Of a stretch of 64,000 nt of DNA, positions 18,353 through 26,190 are shown piece by piece. The stretch covers positions 992,001 to 1,056,000 of the forward strand of contig JBEYHY010000001.1 in assembly GCA_040635515.1 (NCBI GenBank), written 5' to 3'. A program made the translations under genes and the position numbers. The notes below the pieces were generated by a model. It saw only the letters and a program-made list of their open reading frames with translations, was not told the DNA's origin and did not search any database. The stretch is from Prauserella_A sp040635515 (GTDB lineage Bacteria; Actinomycetota; Actinomycetes; Mycobacteriales; Pseudonocardiaceae). Position 1 is the stretch's first letter. Every line of letters starts with the position of its first letter.

Positions 18353-18700
18353 CTACACGCTGCGGGGGCCCCTGCGCCCCTTCAGCTCCGCGAGCCGCTC
18401 GTTGAGCAGCTCCTCCAATTCCGGGATGGAGCGCCGTTCGAGCAGCATGTCCCAGTGCGTCCGCGGAGGCTTGACCTCCTTGGGCTCGGGTTGCCCGCCG
18501 TCCACGATCTCCGACTCACTGCCGTGCAAACGGCACTCCCACACGGATGGGATCTCGGCGTCGTCCGAGAACGGCACCTCGAACTCGTGGTTCTTCGGAC
18601 ACGAGTAACGAACGGTGCGTCGAGGGGCGAGGTCGTGATTGCGGTCGGTCTCGTAACTGACCGCTCCCAACCGGCTTCCACGAAGAACACGGTCGGCCAT
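18353..18700 (-). CDS. rbpA: RNA polymerase-binding protein RbpA
   Basis: 115 residues, the usual family length. The core RRTVRYSCPKNHEFEVPFSD followed by WECRLHG is the RbpA core domain. The C-terminal PRTHWDMLLERRSIPELEEL is the sigma-interaction domain. RbpA stabilises the principal sigma factor on RNA polymerase in actinobacteria. GAAAGGA precedes the ATG by 12 bases. The lnt-ppm1/rbpA neighbourhood matches that of mycobacteria. A SigR-type promoter lies upstream. Confidence 0.95.
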   Translation of the reverse strand: MADRVLRGSRLGAVSYETDRNHDLAPRRTVRYSCPKNHEFEVPFSDDAEIPSVWECRLHGSESEIVDGGQPEPKEVKPPRTHWDMLLERRSIPELEELLNERLAELKGRRGPRSV

Positions 18701-18759
18701 GATGGGGTCCTTTCAGTCGGCTCCCGATGAGGGAAGCCAGGGCGATGCTCACACTGTGC

Positions 18760-18787
18760 AACGACAGAGACCGTCAGTTGAATTCCC
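18760..18787 (-). promoter_or_regulatory. SigR/SigH-type promoter of rbpA
   Basis: Read on the minus strand, GGGAAT (18787-18782) and CGTTG (18763-18759) are separated by 18 bases. This fits the GGAAT-N18/19-GTT consensus of actinomycete thiol-stress sigma factors. The start site would be about 50 bases before the rbpA ATG. In Streptomyces rbpA is a known SigR target; the assignment here rests on motif match and position. Confidence 0.6.
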
Positions 18788-18894
18788 AACAAACAATGTC
18801 GTTACTCACGATGGTGTGCATCACCCGCGGGGGCAGCTTTCTCTAGAGTGAGACCTTCAACGTCTCCACATGACGCGTAAATGCCTCTCTTCTT

Positions 18895-18906
18895 GGGGAT
18901 ATCCCC
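18895..18906. promoter_or_regulatory. 12-bp palindrome GGGGATATCCCC
   Basis: A perfect palindrome between the thymidine kinase stop and the rbpA promoter. It could be a small operator. No regulator gene is adjacent and its role is not known. Confidence 0.25.
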
Positions 18907-18931
18907 CACTCGGGCTATGGTGTTTCACCAC

Positions 18932-19612
18932 TCATGTCAGCCGGAGCTGACCCTGTCGCGACGCCGAAGGACCGACATCACCGAGGCGGAAGTGGCGTCG
19001 ACAAAGTACCTGGTAACGCACCGTAGCTGTTTCGGTCTGCAAGCGTGTCGGTGTCAAATTCACCTCAGAGGCTGAGCCCGTGTCAGCGACGAACACCGTG
19101 TCCCCGGTACGCAGCACGGCACCATCCTGGACCCGCGCGTTGAACCTGCCGGGCAGGCCGCACCAGCACAGCACCTCCACCTGGACCGGCTGCAACTCGT
19201 CGGCCAGTTCGAACAACCGGCGAGCGCCCGGGAACAGCTCACTGCGGAAATCGATGGCGATACCGAAGCAGTAGACGTCGATCCCCAGTTCGTCGGCCAG
19301 CTCGGCCAGTTGCTCCACCTGTGCGGGGGAGAGGAACTGCGCTTCGTCGACGATCAGGTAATCCACGTGCTGTCCGGCCGCCCACGCCTCCCGCACGATC
19401 AGACGCACATCCGTATCGGCCTCCACCTCCTTGGCTTGCCGCGCGATTCCGATACGGCTGCTGATCTGCGCTGCACCCGAGCGGTCGTGTCGCACCAGTA
19501 ATAGCCCGTTGCGACCCTGCCGAGCGAGGTTGTGATCAATCTGCAAGGCCAGCGTCGACTTCCCGCAGTCCATCGGGCCATAGCAGAACTTGATTCTTCC
19601 GACGACGGGCAT
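18932..19612 (-). CDS. tdk: Thymidine kinase
   Basis: 226 residues from the ATG at 19612. P-loop CYGPMDCGKSTLALQ near residue 10, IVDEAQFLSPAQVEQL (catalytic Glu), the FRSELFPGARRL lasso-side segment, zinc ligands in LCWCGLPG and VLCRRHF. It phosphorylates thymidine for salvage. A GTG at 19690 in the same frame would add 26 residues before the P-loop fold. I prefer 19612 because family members begin close to the beta strand that leads into the P-loop, but neither start has a strong ribosome site. Confidence 0.9.
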   Translation of the reverse strand: MPVVGRIKFCYGPMDCGKSTLALQIDHNLARQGRNGLLLVRHDRSGAAQISSRIGIARQAKEVEADTDVRLIVREAWAAGQHVDYLIVDEAQFLSPAQVEQLAELADELGIDVYCFGIAIDFRSELFPGARRLFELADELQPVQVEVLCWCGLPGRFNARVQDGAVLRTGDTVFVADTGSASEVNLTPTRLQTETATVRYQVLCRRHFRLGDVGPSASRQGQLRLT

Positions 19613-19773
19613 GTCACGCCGTCTGCCCCACGCCGGAACGGGGGAGAGCGCGTCGGTCGGGTCGAGTTCCTCGTCATCAACGGCGGTCACGTCGAAGGAC
19701 CCTATCCGTCCGCGCGGGTACCGCGTGGCAGGCGCCGCACCCGCCGCCCTGCGCCATGGCTCTTCTCACAGCG

Positions 19774-20577
19774 CTACGGCGGTCCTCCGTTACCGGTCTG
19801 GCCAGCCCACGTCCCCCGTTCGATCAACAGCTCCCTGAGCAAATCGGGACGGTCGGTCACGATGCCCTGCACGCCAAGGTCCAGCAGCGTACGCATGTTC
19901 CCCTTGTCGTTGATCGTCCACGCGTGCACTTCGATTCCCGCTCTTCCCGCCGCGCGCAGGAAACTCCTGTCGACCACCTTCATCCGCCCGTGCAACACCG
20001 GCACCTGCGCCATGACACCCCTGCTGAACGCACCGAGCCGCAGGAACGGCAACCACCCGCCGGCCCACAACATCGCCACCGAGCGCGGTCCGAGTGACGT
20101 CGCCAGGCCCGGCCCGCCGAGCTTCCGCAGTCGCGCCAGGCGCGCGTCGGAAAAGGCCGCGACGCCCACCCTGTCGAACGCGTTCGCCCGCCGGATGATC
20201 TCGACGAAGGGCTCCACCGCCGCGTCGGATTTGACGTCGATGTTGAAGTACGCCTCCGGCAACTCCTCAAGCAGCTCCTCAAGGCGCGACACCGGTGCTT
20301 TGCCGCCGACCTTCGCGCGGCGCACCACCGACCACGGTTGCCGAACGATCGGCCCGGTGCCGTCGGTCGTGCGGTTCAGCGCGGCGTCGTGGTGCACCAC
20401 CACGACGCCGTCCGAGGTGGCATGCACGTCGGTCTCCAGGTACCGGTAGCCCTCGGCGGCCGCGCGCTGGAAGGCGGGCAGCGAGTTCTCCATGCCGGCC
20501 AGCTCGCCGACGTGCCATCCGCGGTGGGCGAAGGCGCGGGGAAGTGGCTCCGCGAGATAGGGATAGGACATCAGCAC
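19774..20577 (-). CDS. Glycerophosphodiester phosphodiesterase
   Basis: 267 residues, GDPD TIM barrel. FAHRGWHVGE carries the HRG motif, ENSLPAFQRA and YLETDVHAT supply the metal-binding Glu/Asp, and VVVHHDAALNRTTDG the catalytic His. It hydrolyses glycerophosphodiesters to glycerol-3-phosphate and an alcohol. No signal peptide is present, so it acts in the cytoplasm. CACACT lies six bases before the GTG at 20577; an ATG two codons later is the alternative. Confidence 0.9.
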   Translation of the reverse strand: MLMSYPYLAEPLPRAFAHRGWHVGELAGMENSLPAFQRAAAEGYRYLETDVHATSDGVVVVHHDAALNRTTDGTGPIVRQPWSVVRRAKVGGKAPVSRLEELLEELPEAYFNIDVKSDAAVEPFVEIIRRANAFDRVGVAAFSDARLARLRKLGGPGLATSLGPRSVAMLWAGGWLPFLRLGAFSRGVMAQVPVLHGRMKVVDRSFLRAAGRAGIEVHAWTINDKGNMRTLLDLGVQGIVTDRPDLLRELLIERGTWAGQTGNGGPP

Positions 20578-20643
20578 CGCTTCAGTGTGCCGCCCCGGCG
20601 TGGCCGAAGCACGAGCAGTTGATGGCCAGCTAGGGTCGGCCGG

Positions 20644-21024
20644 GTGAGCGAAGCGGCAGAGTCACCTATTGCGTCACGTGACGAATTGGCGAACCTGCGC
20701 AAAAAGGTGCCCCAGCACTGCGGCTGGTGTGGCCGGCGGCTCGAGCACAACGGCACGGTGGGGCGGAGGCGGCGCTACTGCGGGCAGTCCTGTCGTCAGC
20801 GCGCGTACGAGCGCAGGACCGCCGTGCAGCGGACGGGCGTTCCCGAGGATGCCGTCGTGTTGTCCAACGCCGAGATCGCCACCCTCCAGGACCGGCTTTT
20901 CCAGCTTCGCTGTGCGGCGGAAGACGTCGTCACGGCCACGGAGGACGGCGCGACCGCGGACGAACTGCGCAGGATGGCGGCCGAGCTCGCTCGGTCCGCC
21001 AGTCAGCTCGAACAACTCCGCTGA
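20644..21024 (+). CDS. Small zinc-ribbon protein
   Basis: 126 residues. Four cysteines in CGWCGRRL and YCGQSCRQRAYERR, split by a basic RRRR stretch, form a probable zinc ribbon near residues 26-55. A helical C-terminus follows (residues 75-126). Function is unknown; it may bind nucleic acid. The same cysteine-basic-cysteine layout followed by a long coiled coil occurs in the gene ending at 43517. TAGGGT lies seven bases before the GTG start. Confidence 0.72.
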   Translation: MSEAAESPIASRDELANLRKKVPQHCGWCGRRLEHNGTVGRRRRYCGQSCRQRAYERRTAVQRTGVPEDAVVLSNAEIATLQDRLFQLRCAAEDVVTATEDGATADELRRMAAELARSASQLEQLR

Positions 21025-21037
21025 CCCGAGGTCCAGC

Positions 21038-21080
21038 CACTCCGGTACAAAACGTCACGGTGACGTTTTGTACCGGAGTG
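21038..21080. repeat. 43-bp perfect inverted repeat
   Basis: Two 21-base arms (21038-21058 and 21060-21080) are exact reverse complements around a single G. The left arm starts CACTCCGGTACAAAACG. As RNA it folds as a 20-bp stem with a 3-base loop. It starts 13 bases after the zinc-ribbon gene stop, so a terminator is the simplest reading. Its length and its TACAAAACGT centre are unusual, and dif lies 228 bases away. Confidence 0.7.
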
Positions 21081-21307
21081 GTCGCGTACGGATACCGGGC
21101 AGAGGGTCAGGTATCCGGGCTCGCTCAGGCCGGCGCAATCCGGGAAGCAGGCGGACGGGAGGCGGCGGCACGTCGTTACCCGCTCGCGTGACATCGGCTT
21201 GGCCGAGCCCGTCAGGTCTGGTCACGGAACGAGCGTCAGCGCTGGTCACAGGGTTGGTCGTGGCGCTGATGAAGCCTTGATCGAAACCCCTTCCCGCAGG
21301 TTATCCG

Positions 21308-21335
21308 AGTGCCGATAATGTACATTATGTCAAGT
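21308..21335. other. dif: dif site (XerC/XerD chromosome dimer resolution)
   Basis: 28 bp made of an XerC-type arm AGTGCCGATAA, a 6-base centre TGTACA and an XerD-type arm TTATGTCAAGT. The inner ATAATGTACATTAT is a perfect palindrome. The layout matches bacterial dif (E. coli arms GGTGCGCATAA and TTATGTTAAAT around TGTATA). It lies in a 354-base gene-free stretch. This marks the replication terminus region of a circular chromosome. Confidence 0.9.
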
Positions 21336-21378
21336 AGATGTCCGGAGGGCCCTCGCGGGAGGTATCCCCTGCGCCGAT

Positions 21379-21741
21379 TCAGGCCCATTGATCCGGTTCG
21401 CCCGGCAGGCCCCGGAAAAGGATCTGGACATCGCGCACCACGCTCCGCACGGTCAGCCACGCGTTGTAGACGAGGGCAAAACTCCGGCCCCCTTCGCCGG
21501 CCATGACACGGTCGCGATACGCGTGCAGTTCCCGGTCGGACATCCTGCAGATCCAGAGGTAGTACTCATGCCTGGCCATCCTCCTGGAACGGGCGTCCTC
21601 GGCGAGCGCGGCGAGTTGCTCCCCCGGGAAGAACTCACCTTCGCGGTTTTCGAACCAGGTGACCTTCTCCGGATCGACTCTCCACCGGCTGCGATTGCCC
21701 TCGGGTGAGGTTTCCACGGTCCAGCCGTGATTGGGTCCCAA
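21379..21741 (-). CDS. Hypothetical protein beside dif
   Basis: 120 residues from a TTG start at 21741, chosen because AGGGGAG lies five bases upstream and because longer versions run through the divergent AraC gene start. Sequence features are WRVDPEKVTWFENREGEFF at the N-terminus, a basic helix around ARSRRMARHEYYLWI, and SDRELHAYRDRVMAGEG. No known family is recognised. It is probably cytoplasmic. A remnant is possible. Confidence 0.5.
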   Translation of the reverse strand: MGPNHGWTVETSPEGNRSRWRVDPEKVTWFENREGEFFPGEQLAALAEDARSRRMARHEYYLWICRMSDRELHAYRDRVMAGEGGRSFALVYNAWLTVRSVVRDVQILFRGLPGEPDQWA

Positions 21742-21804
21742 CCGCTCCCCTGGCCCACTCCCTTGCGGAGGCGTTCGGCGACTGTTGTGTGGCACGATCG
21801 CCAC

Positions 21805-22254
21805 GTGACGATCAGACCGGCGACGGATCAGTACCTGCGTGACCTGGCGTTGTTGCGCCGGGTTCGGGACCGGATCGACCGGGATTACGCCCAGCCGCTC
21901 GACGTCGAAGCACTTGCCCGCGGGGTGAACATGTCGGCGGGACACCTGAGCCGGCAGTTTCGGGCCGCGTACGGTGAGTCACCGTATTCCTATCTGATGA
22001 CGCGGCGGATCGAGCGCGCCATGGCGCTGCTGCGGCGAGGCGATCTGAGCGTCACCGAGGTGTGCTTCACGGTGGGCTGCTCCTCACTGGGGACGTTCAG
22101 CAGCCGTTTCACCGAACTGGTCGGGGTACCGCCGAGCGTTTATCGCAAGGAGGTCGGGAACGCGACAGCGGGGATGCCCGCATGTGTAGCGAAACAGGTG
22201 ACCAGACCGATCAGGAATCGAGAAGCGCCCACCCCTCGATCGCACTTAGCGTGA
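21805..22254 (+). CDS. AraC-family transcriptional regulator
   Basis: 149 residues, a compact regulator that is essentially only the two helix-turn-helix motifs (LDVEALARGVNMSAGHLSRQF and LSVTEVCFTVGCSSLGTFSSR). It has no large ligand domain. The GTG at 21805 has CACGAT six bases upstream. The VOC gene follows at once: its GTG/ATG start region overlaps this stop, so the pair is translationally coupled. It probably controls that VOC gene. Confidence 0.85.
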   Translation: MTIRPATDQYLRDLALLRRVRDRIDRDYAQPLDVEALARGVNMSAGHLSRQFRAAYGESPYSYLMTRRIERAMALLRRGDLSVTEVCFTVGCSSLGTFSSRFTELVGVPPSVYRKEVGNATAGMPACVAKQVTRPIRNREAPTPRSHLA

Positions 22255-22259
22255 TCGCC

Positions 22260-22670
22260 ATGGACATCACCATTCATCAGAGTTTCCTTCCGCACACCGA
22301 CGCCGAGGCGTCGCTGGCTTTCTACCGGGACCTGCTCGGTTTCGAGGTCCGTAACGACGTCGGTTACGACGGGATGCGCTGGATCACGGTCGGCCCGGAA
22401 GGGCAGCCGAGTACGTCCATCGTGCTGCAGCCGCCGTTCGCCGATCCTGGTATCACCGAGGACGAGCAGCGTGTCATCACGGAGATGATGGCAAAGGGCA
22501 CGTATGTCGGGGTGAATCTCGCGACGAAGGACCTGGACGGCACGTTCACCAGGTTGCAGGCCGGTGACACCGAGATCGTGCAGGAACCGACGGAACAGCC
22601 TTACGGTATTCGTGACTGTGCCGTACGCGACCCGTCCGGCAATCTCATCCGGATCCAGGAGCTGCGCTGA
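22260..22670 (+). CDS. VOC-family (glyoxalase/dioxygenase superfamily) protein
   Basis: 136 residues with two beta-alpha-beta-beta-beta modules: LAFYRDLLGFEVRNDVGYDG and, in the second half, DPSGNLIRIQEL. Family members bind a metal and act as isomerases, dioxygenases or antibiotic-binding proteins; the ligand here is unknown. It is coupled to the AraC gene. ATG at 22260 is used; a GTG at 22251 that overlaps the AraC stop is equally possible. Confidence 0.85.
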   Translation: MDITIHQSFLPHTDAEASLAFYRDLLGFEVRNDVGYDGMRWITVGPEGQPSTSIVLQPPFADPGITEDEQRVITEMMAKGTYVGVNLATKDLDGTFTRLQAGDTEIVQEPTEQPYGIRDCAVRDPSGNLIRIQELR

Positions 22671-22782
22671 TCCGGTCGGGGATCGCGCCGCCCTTCCCCG
22701 CGCCCCTCCCCTGTGTCAGGCGGGGCGATGCTGACGAAAGGCGTGACGTGCGGTCGCGCCCATGGAGAAACCTGGAGAAACG

Positions 22783-25176
22783 ATGAGCAAGACCACGAGG
22801 AAAAGTGCGCCGTCGCCGGAGCCGCACGTTGCCGACACTCACGATCTGATCAGGGTGCACGGCGCACGCGTGAACAACCTCAAGGACGTCAGCATCGAGA
22901 TTCCCAAGCGGAGGCTGACGGTGTTCACCGGGATCTCCGGTTCGGGTAAGAGCTCGCTGGTGTTCGGCACGATCGCCGCCGAGTCGCAGCGGTTGATCAA
23001 CGAAACCTACAGCGCGTTCGTGCAGGGTTTCATGCCGACGATGGCGCGGCCGGAGGTCGACGTCCTCGATGGACTGACGACGGCGATCATCGTCGACCAG
23101 CAGCGGATGGGCGCCGATCCCCGGTCGACGGTCGGTACCGCGACCGATGCCAACGCGATGTTGCGCATTCTGTTCAGCAGGCTCGGCAAGCCGCATATCG
23201 GTTCGCCACAGGCGTTTTCGTTCAATGTCGCCTCGATCAGCGGGGCGGGTGCGGTCACGATGGAGCGCGCGGGCAGGAAGGTGAAGGAACGGCGCGAGTT
23301 CAGCATCACCGGGGGTATGTGCCCGCGTTGTGAGGGCAGGGGCTCGGTGTCCGACATCGACCTCACTCAGCTTTACGACGATTCGAAGTCGTTGTCGGAG
23401 GGTGCTTTCACGATCCCGGGCTGGAAGTCCGACAGCTTCTGGACGGTGCGGGTGTACGCGGAGTCGGGTTTGGTCGACCCGGACAAACCCATTCGCAAGT
23501 ACACGAAGAAGGAGCTGAACGACTTCCTGTACAAGGAGCCGTTCAAGGTGAAGGTCGACGGCGTGAATCTCACCTATGAGGGGCTGATCCCGAAGGTGCA
23601 GAAGTCGTTCCTTGCCAAGGATCGTGAGGCGATGCAGCCGCACATCAGGGCGTTTGTGGACAGGGCGGTCACGTTCACGACGTGTCCCGAGTGCGGGGGC
23701 ACGAGGTTGAGCGAGGCGGCCCGTTCGTCGCGGATCAACGGGAAGAACATCGCGGAGTTGTGCGCGATGCAGGTCAGTGATCTGGCCGAATGGGCGCGGG
23801 GCCTCAAGGAGCGTTCGGTCGCTCCGCTGCTGACCGCGTTGTTGCGGACGCTCGATTCGTTCGTGGAGATCGGGCTGGGGTACCTGTCGCTGGATCGCCC
23901 CGCCGGCACGTTGTCCGGTGGTGAGGCGCAGCGGGTGAAGATGATCCGGCACCTGGGGTCGTCGCTGACCGACACCACGTATGTGTTCGACGAGCCGACG
24001 ATCGGGTTGCACCCGCATGACATCGCGCGGATGAACAATCTGCTGTTGCGGTTGCGGGACAAGGGAAACACGGTGCTTGTCGTCGAACACAAGCCGGAGA
24101 CGATCGCGATCGCCGATCACGTCGTCGATCTGGGGCCCGGTGCGGGTTCGGCCGGTGGCGCGGTGTGTTTCGAGGGCACCGTGGAGGGGTTGCGGGCCAG
24201 TGACACGATCACCGGCCGTCATCTGGACGACAGGGCCGCGCTCAAGGAGGCGGTGCGGCGGCCGGAGGGCGCGGTGGAGATCAGGGGCGCCGACGCGCAC
24301 AATCTGCGCGACGTCGACGTCGATATTCCACTGGGCGTGCTGTGTGTCATCACCGGGGTGGCGGGTTCGGGCAAGAGTTCGCTCGTGCACGGTTCGATTC
24401 CCGCGGACGCTGGGGTTGTGGCGGTGGATCAGGCGCCGATCCGTGGTTCGCGGCGGAGCAATCCCGCGACGTACACGGGCTTGCTTGAGCCGATCCGGAA
24501 GGCGTTCGCGAAGGTCAACGGGGTGAAGCCGGCGTTGTTCAGCGCGAACTCCGAGGGTGCGTGCCCGAACTGCAATGGTGCCGGGGTCGTCTACACCGAT
24601 CTTTCGGTGATGGCGAGCATGGAGACGACCTGCGAGGTGTGTGAGGGCAAGCGATTCATGGCCTCGGTGCTGGAGTATCACCTTGGCGGCCGGGACATCA
24701 GCGAGGTGCTGGCGATGTCGGTGGCCGACGCGGTGGAGTTCTTCGGTTCCGGCCAGGCGCGGACGCCCGCGGCGCATCGCATTCTGGAGCGGCTGGTCGA
24801 TGTCGGTCTCGGGTATCTCGGTTTGGGGCAGCCGTTGACGACGTTGTCCGGTGGTGAGCGGCAGCGGCTGAAGCTGGCGACGCATATGGGCGACAAGGGC
24901 GGCGTGTATGTGCTGGACGAGCCGACGACGGGGTTGCACCTTGCCGATGTCGAGCAGTTGCTGGGTTTGCTCGACCGGCTGGTGGACTCGGGGAAGTCGG
25001 TGATCGTGATCGAGCATCACCAGGCGGTGATGGCGCATGCCGACTGGATCATCGATCTTGGTCCTGGTGCGGGGCATGACGGCGGGCAGGTCGTGTTCGA
25101 GGGCACGCCCGCCGATCTGGTGGCCGACCGGTCGACGATCACGGGTGAGCACCTTGCCGCGTATGTCGGTGCGTGA
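22783..25176 (+). CDS. UvrA-like ABC protein (DrrC type)
   Basis: 797 residues, shorter than UvrA (about 950). Two ATP-binding halves have Walker A GISGSGKSSLV and GVAGSGKSSLV, LSGGEAQRVKM and LSGGERQRLKL signatures, and FDEPTIGLHP and LDEPTTGLHL Walker B. Zinc-type cysteine pairs occur in CPRCEGRG, CPECGG, CPNCNGAG and CEVCEGKR. It fits the UvrA2/DrrC group linked to drug tolerance rather than core excision repair. GGAGAAACG precedes the ATG at 22783. It is a single gene with no uvrB nearby. Confidence 0.87.
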   Translation: MSKTTRKSAPSPEPHVADTHDLIRVHGARVNNLKDVSIEIPKRRLTVFTGISGSGKSSLVFGTIAAESQRLINETYSAFVQGFMPTMARPEVDVLDGLTTAIIVDQQRMGADPRSTVGTATDANAMLRILFSRLGKPHIGSPQAFSFNVASISGAGAVTMERAGRKVKERREFSITGGMCPRCEGRGSVSDIDLTQLYDDSKSLSEGAFTIPGWKSDSFWTVRVYAESGLVDPDKPIRKYTKKELNDFLYKEPFKVKVDGVNLTYEGLIPKVQKSFLAKDREAMQPHIRAFVDRAVTFTTCPECGGTRLSEAARSSRINGKNIAELCAMQVSDLAEWARGLKERSVAPLLTALLRTLDSFVEIGLGYLSLDRPAGTLSGGEAQRVKMIRHLGSSLTDTTYVFDEPTIGLHPHDIARMNNLLLRLRDKGNTVLVVEHKPETIAIADHVVDLGPGAGSAGGAVCFEGTVEGLRASDTITGRHLDDRAALKEAVRRPEGAVEIRGADAHNLRDVDVDIPLGVLCVITGVAGSGKSSLVHGSIPADAGVVAVDQAPIRGSRRSNPATYTGLLEPIRKAFAKVNGVKPALFSANSEGACPNCNGAGVVYTDLSVMASMETTCEVCEGKRFMASVLEYHLGGRDISEVLAMSVADAVEFFGSGQARTPAAHRILERLVDVGLGYLGLGQPLTTLSGGERQRLKLATHMGDKGGVYVLDEPTTGLHLADVEQLLGLLDRLVDSGKSVIVIEHHQAVMAHADWIIDLGPGAGHDGGQVVFEGTPADLVADRSTITGEHLAAYVGA

Positions 25177-25216
25177 GGGTGGCCCGGAACGTCGGAAATA
25201 GCCGGGCATGGCTTGC

Positions 25217-25576
25217 TCAGTGCCGGAGCAGGTCGGCGAGCACGGTGGCGTGGCTGTGGTCGACGTCCTTGGTGGCGGTCAGCAGGGTGAGCGGGTTGTC
25301 GGCGAGCAGTGTGCGCAGCCGCGCGAGCGCCTGACGGCGATCCGGGGTGTCGAGTTCGTCGCGGTAGCGCTCGCGAAACGTCTCGAACTTGGCCGGGTCG
25401 TGGCCGTACCAGGTGCGTAGTTCGGTGGAGGGGGCGATGTCCTTGAGCCATTCCTCCATCGGCAGGTCCGCCTTGCGGATGCCGCGGGGCCAGATCCTGT
25501 CGACGAGTACCCGGGTGCCGTCGCCGCGTTCGGCGTCGTCGTAGACGCGGCGAACCTTGACGGGGTGTGCGCTCAT
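25217..25576 (-). CDS. DUF488 family protein
   Basis: 119 residues. VRRVYDDAERGDGTRVLVDRIWPRG is the DUF488 hallmark (quoted here in part: DGTRVLVDRIWPRG), with WLKDIAPSTELRTWYGHDP and a C-terminal LLTATKDVDHSHA. The function of the family is unknown. Its ATG shares one base with the TGA of the upstream VOC gene, so the two are coupled. Confidence 0.85.
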   Translation of the reverse strand: MSAHPVKVRRVYDDAERGDGTRVLVDRIWPRGIRKADLPMEEWLKDIAPSTELRTWYGHDPAKFETFRERYRDELDTPDRRQALARLRTLLADNPLTLLTATKDVDHSHATVLADLLRH

Positions 25577-26010
25577 CAGCTCAGGGTGTCGCAGGTGCCG
25601 GTCCCCCGCATCCCCAGCACGTCGAGGTAGTGCGGGCTGTGCATGATGCCGAGGATGTTGCCGAAGGGGTCGGTGACGGAGGCGGTGATGAACCCGGCTT
25701 CGCGGTTGACCGGTTCCTCGTGCGGGCTCGCGCCGAGTGACAGCAGCCGTGCCCAGGTCGTCTCGATGTCGTCGACGTGCCAGAAGGCGACCACTCCCCC
25801 TGGTTCGGCGCTCGCCGCGTGCGGGGCGAACCGGCGGTCGATGATGCCGAGTTCGTGCTGGTAGTCGCCGATGCGAAACTCCACGTACGCGGGTGGTCCT
25901 TCGAGTGGGCGCACGAAGTAGGGCTGGGTGCCGAGCAGGTCGGTGTACCAGCGTGCGGCCGCGGGGAGGTCGTCGGCGAAGAGGCTGATGGTGGAGAGTC
26001 CGCGCAACAT
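25576..26010 (-). CDS. VOC-family protein, paralogue A
   Basis: 144 residues. It begins MLRGLSTISLFADDL and ends with SVTDPFGNILGIMHSPHYLD. It is clearly paralogous to the VOC protein that starts at 55659 (MLRGLATLNFYADD, SVIDPFGNVLAIMYNQHYLE). Expected role: small-molecule binding or turnover. First gene of a pair with DUF488. A 25-bp element shared with the 55.7-kb locus lies 50 bases upstream. Confidence 0.86.
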   Translation of the reverse strand: MLRGLSTISLFADDLPAAARWYTDLLGTQPYFVRPLEGPPAYVEFRIGDYQHELGIIDRRFAPHAASAEPGGVVAFWHVDDIETTWARLLSLGASPHEEPVNREAGFITASVTDPFGNILGIMHSPHYLDVLGMRGTGTCDTLS

Positions 26011-26060
26011 GTGGAGTCCTTTCCTGGTCCGGTGTGGGAGTGGAATCAGGATGCGGTTCG

Positions 26061-26085
26061 AAAGTGCTCATCTTGTGCGTACTTT
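26061..26085. promoter_or_regulatory. 25-bp dyad element, copy 1 (predicted WYL operator)
   Basis: AAAGTG at the left and ACTTT at the right frame a centre with CAT-CT-GTG. 20 of 25 positions are identical to the copy at 55723-55747 between a WYL regulator and the paralogous VOC operon. It lies between the VOC start at 26010 and the MoxR gene at 26191. Confidence 0.6.
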
Positions 26086-26190
26086 TTCCGGCGTCGTGGG
26101 CCCGGCGGGGTGAGGTGGGCCACCCGGTGTCCCGGACAGGGCCGCGGCGGCCGACAATAAGCGCACGCTCACCGACGTTGGGGAGGCCCT

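Noticed and set aside
22645..25209. 850-codon open frame antisense to the UvrA-like gene
   Set aside because: Rich in Arg/His/Gln with no domain, while the plus strand shows complete Walker and zinc motifs.
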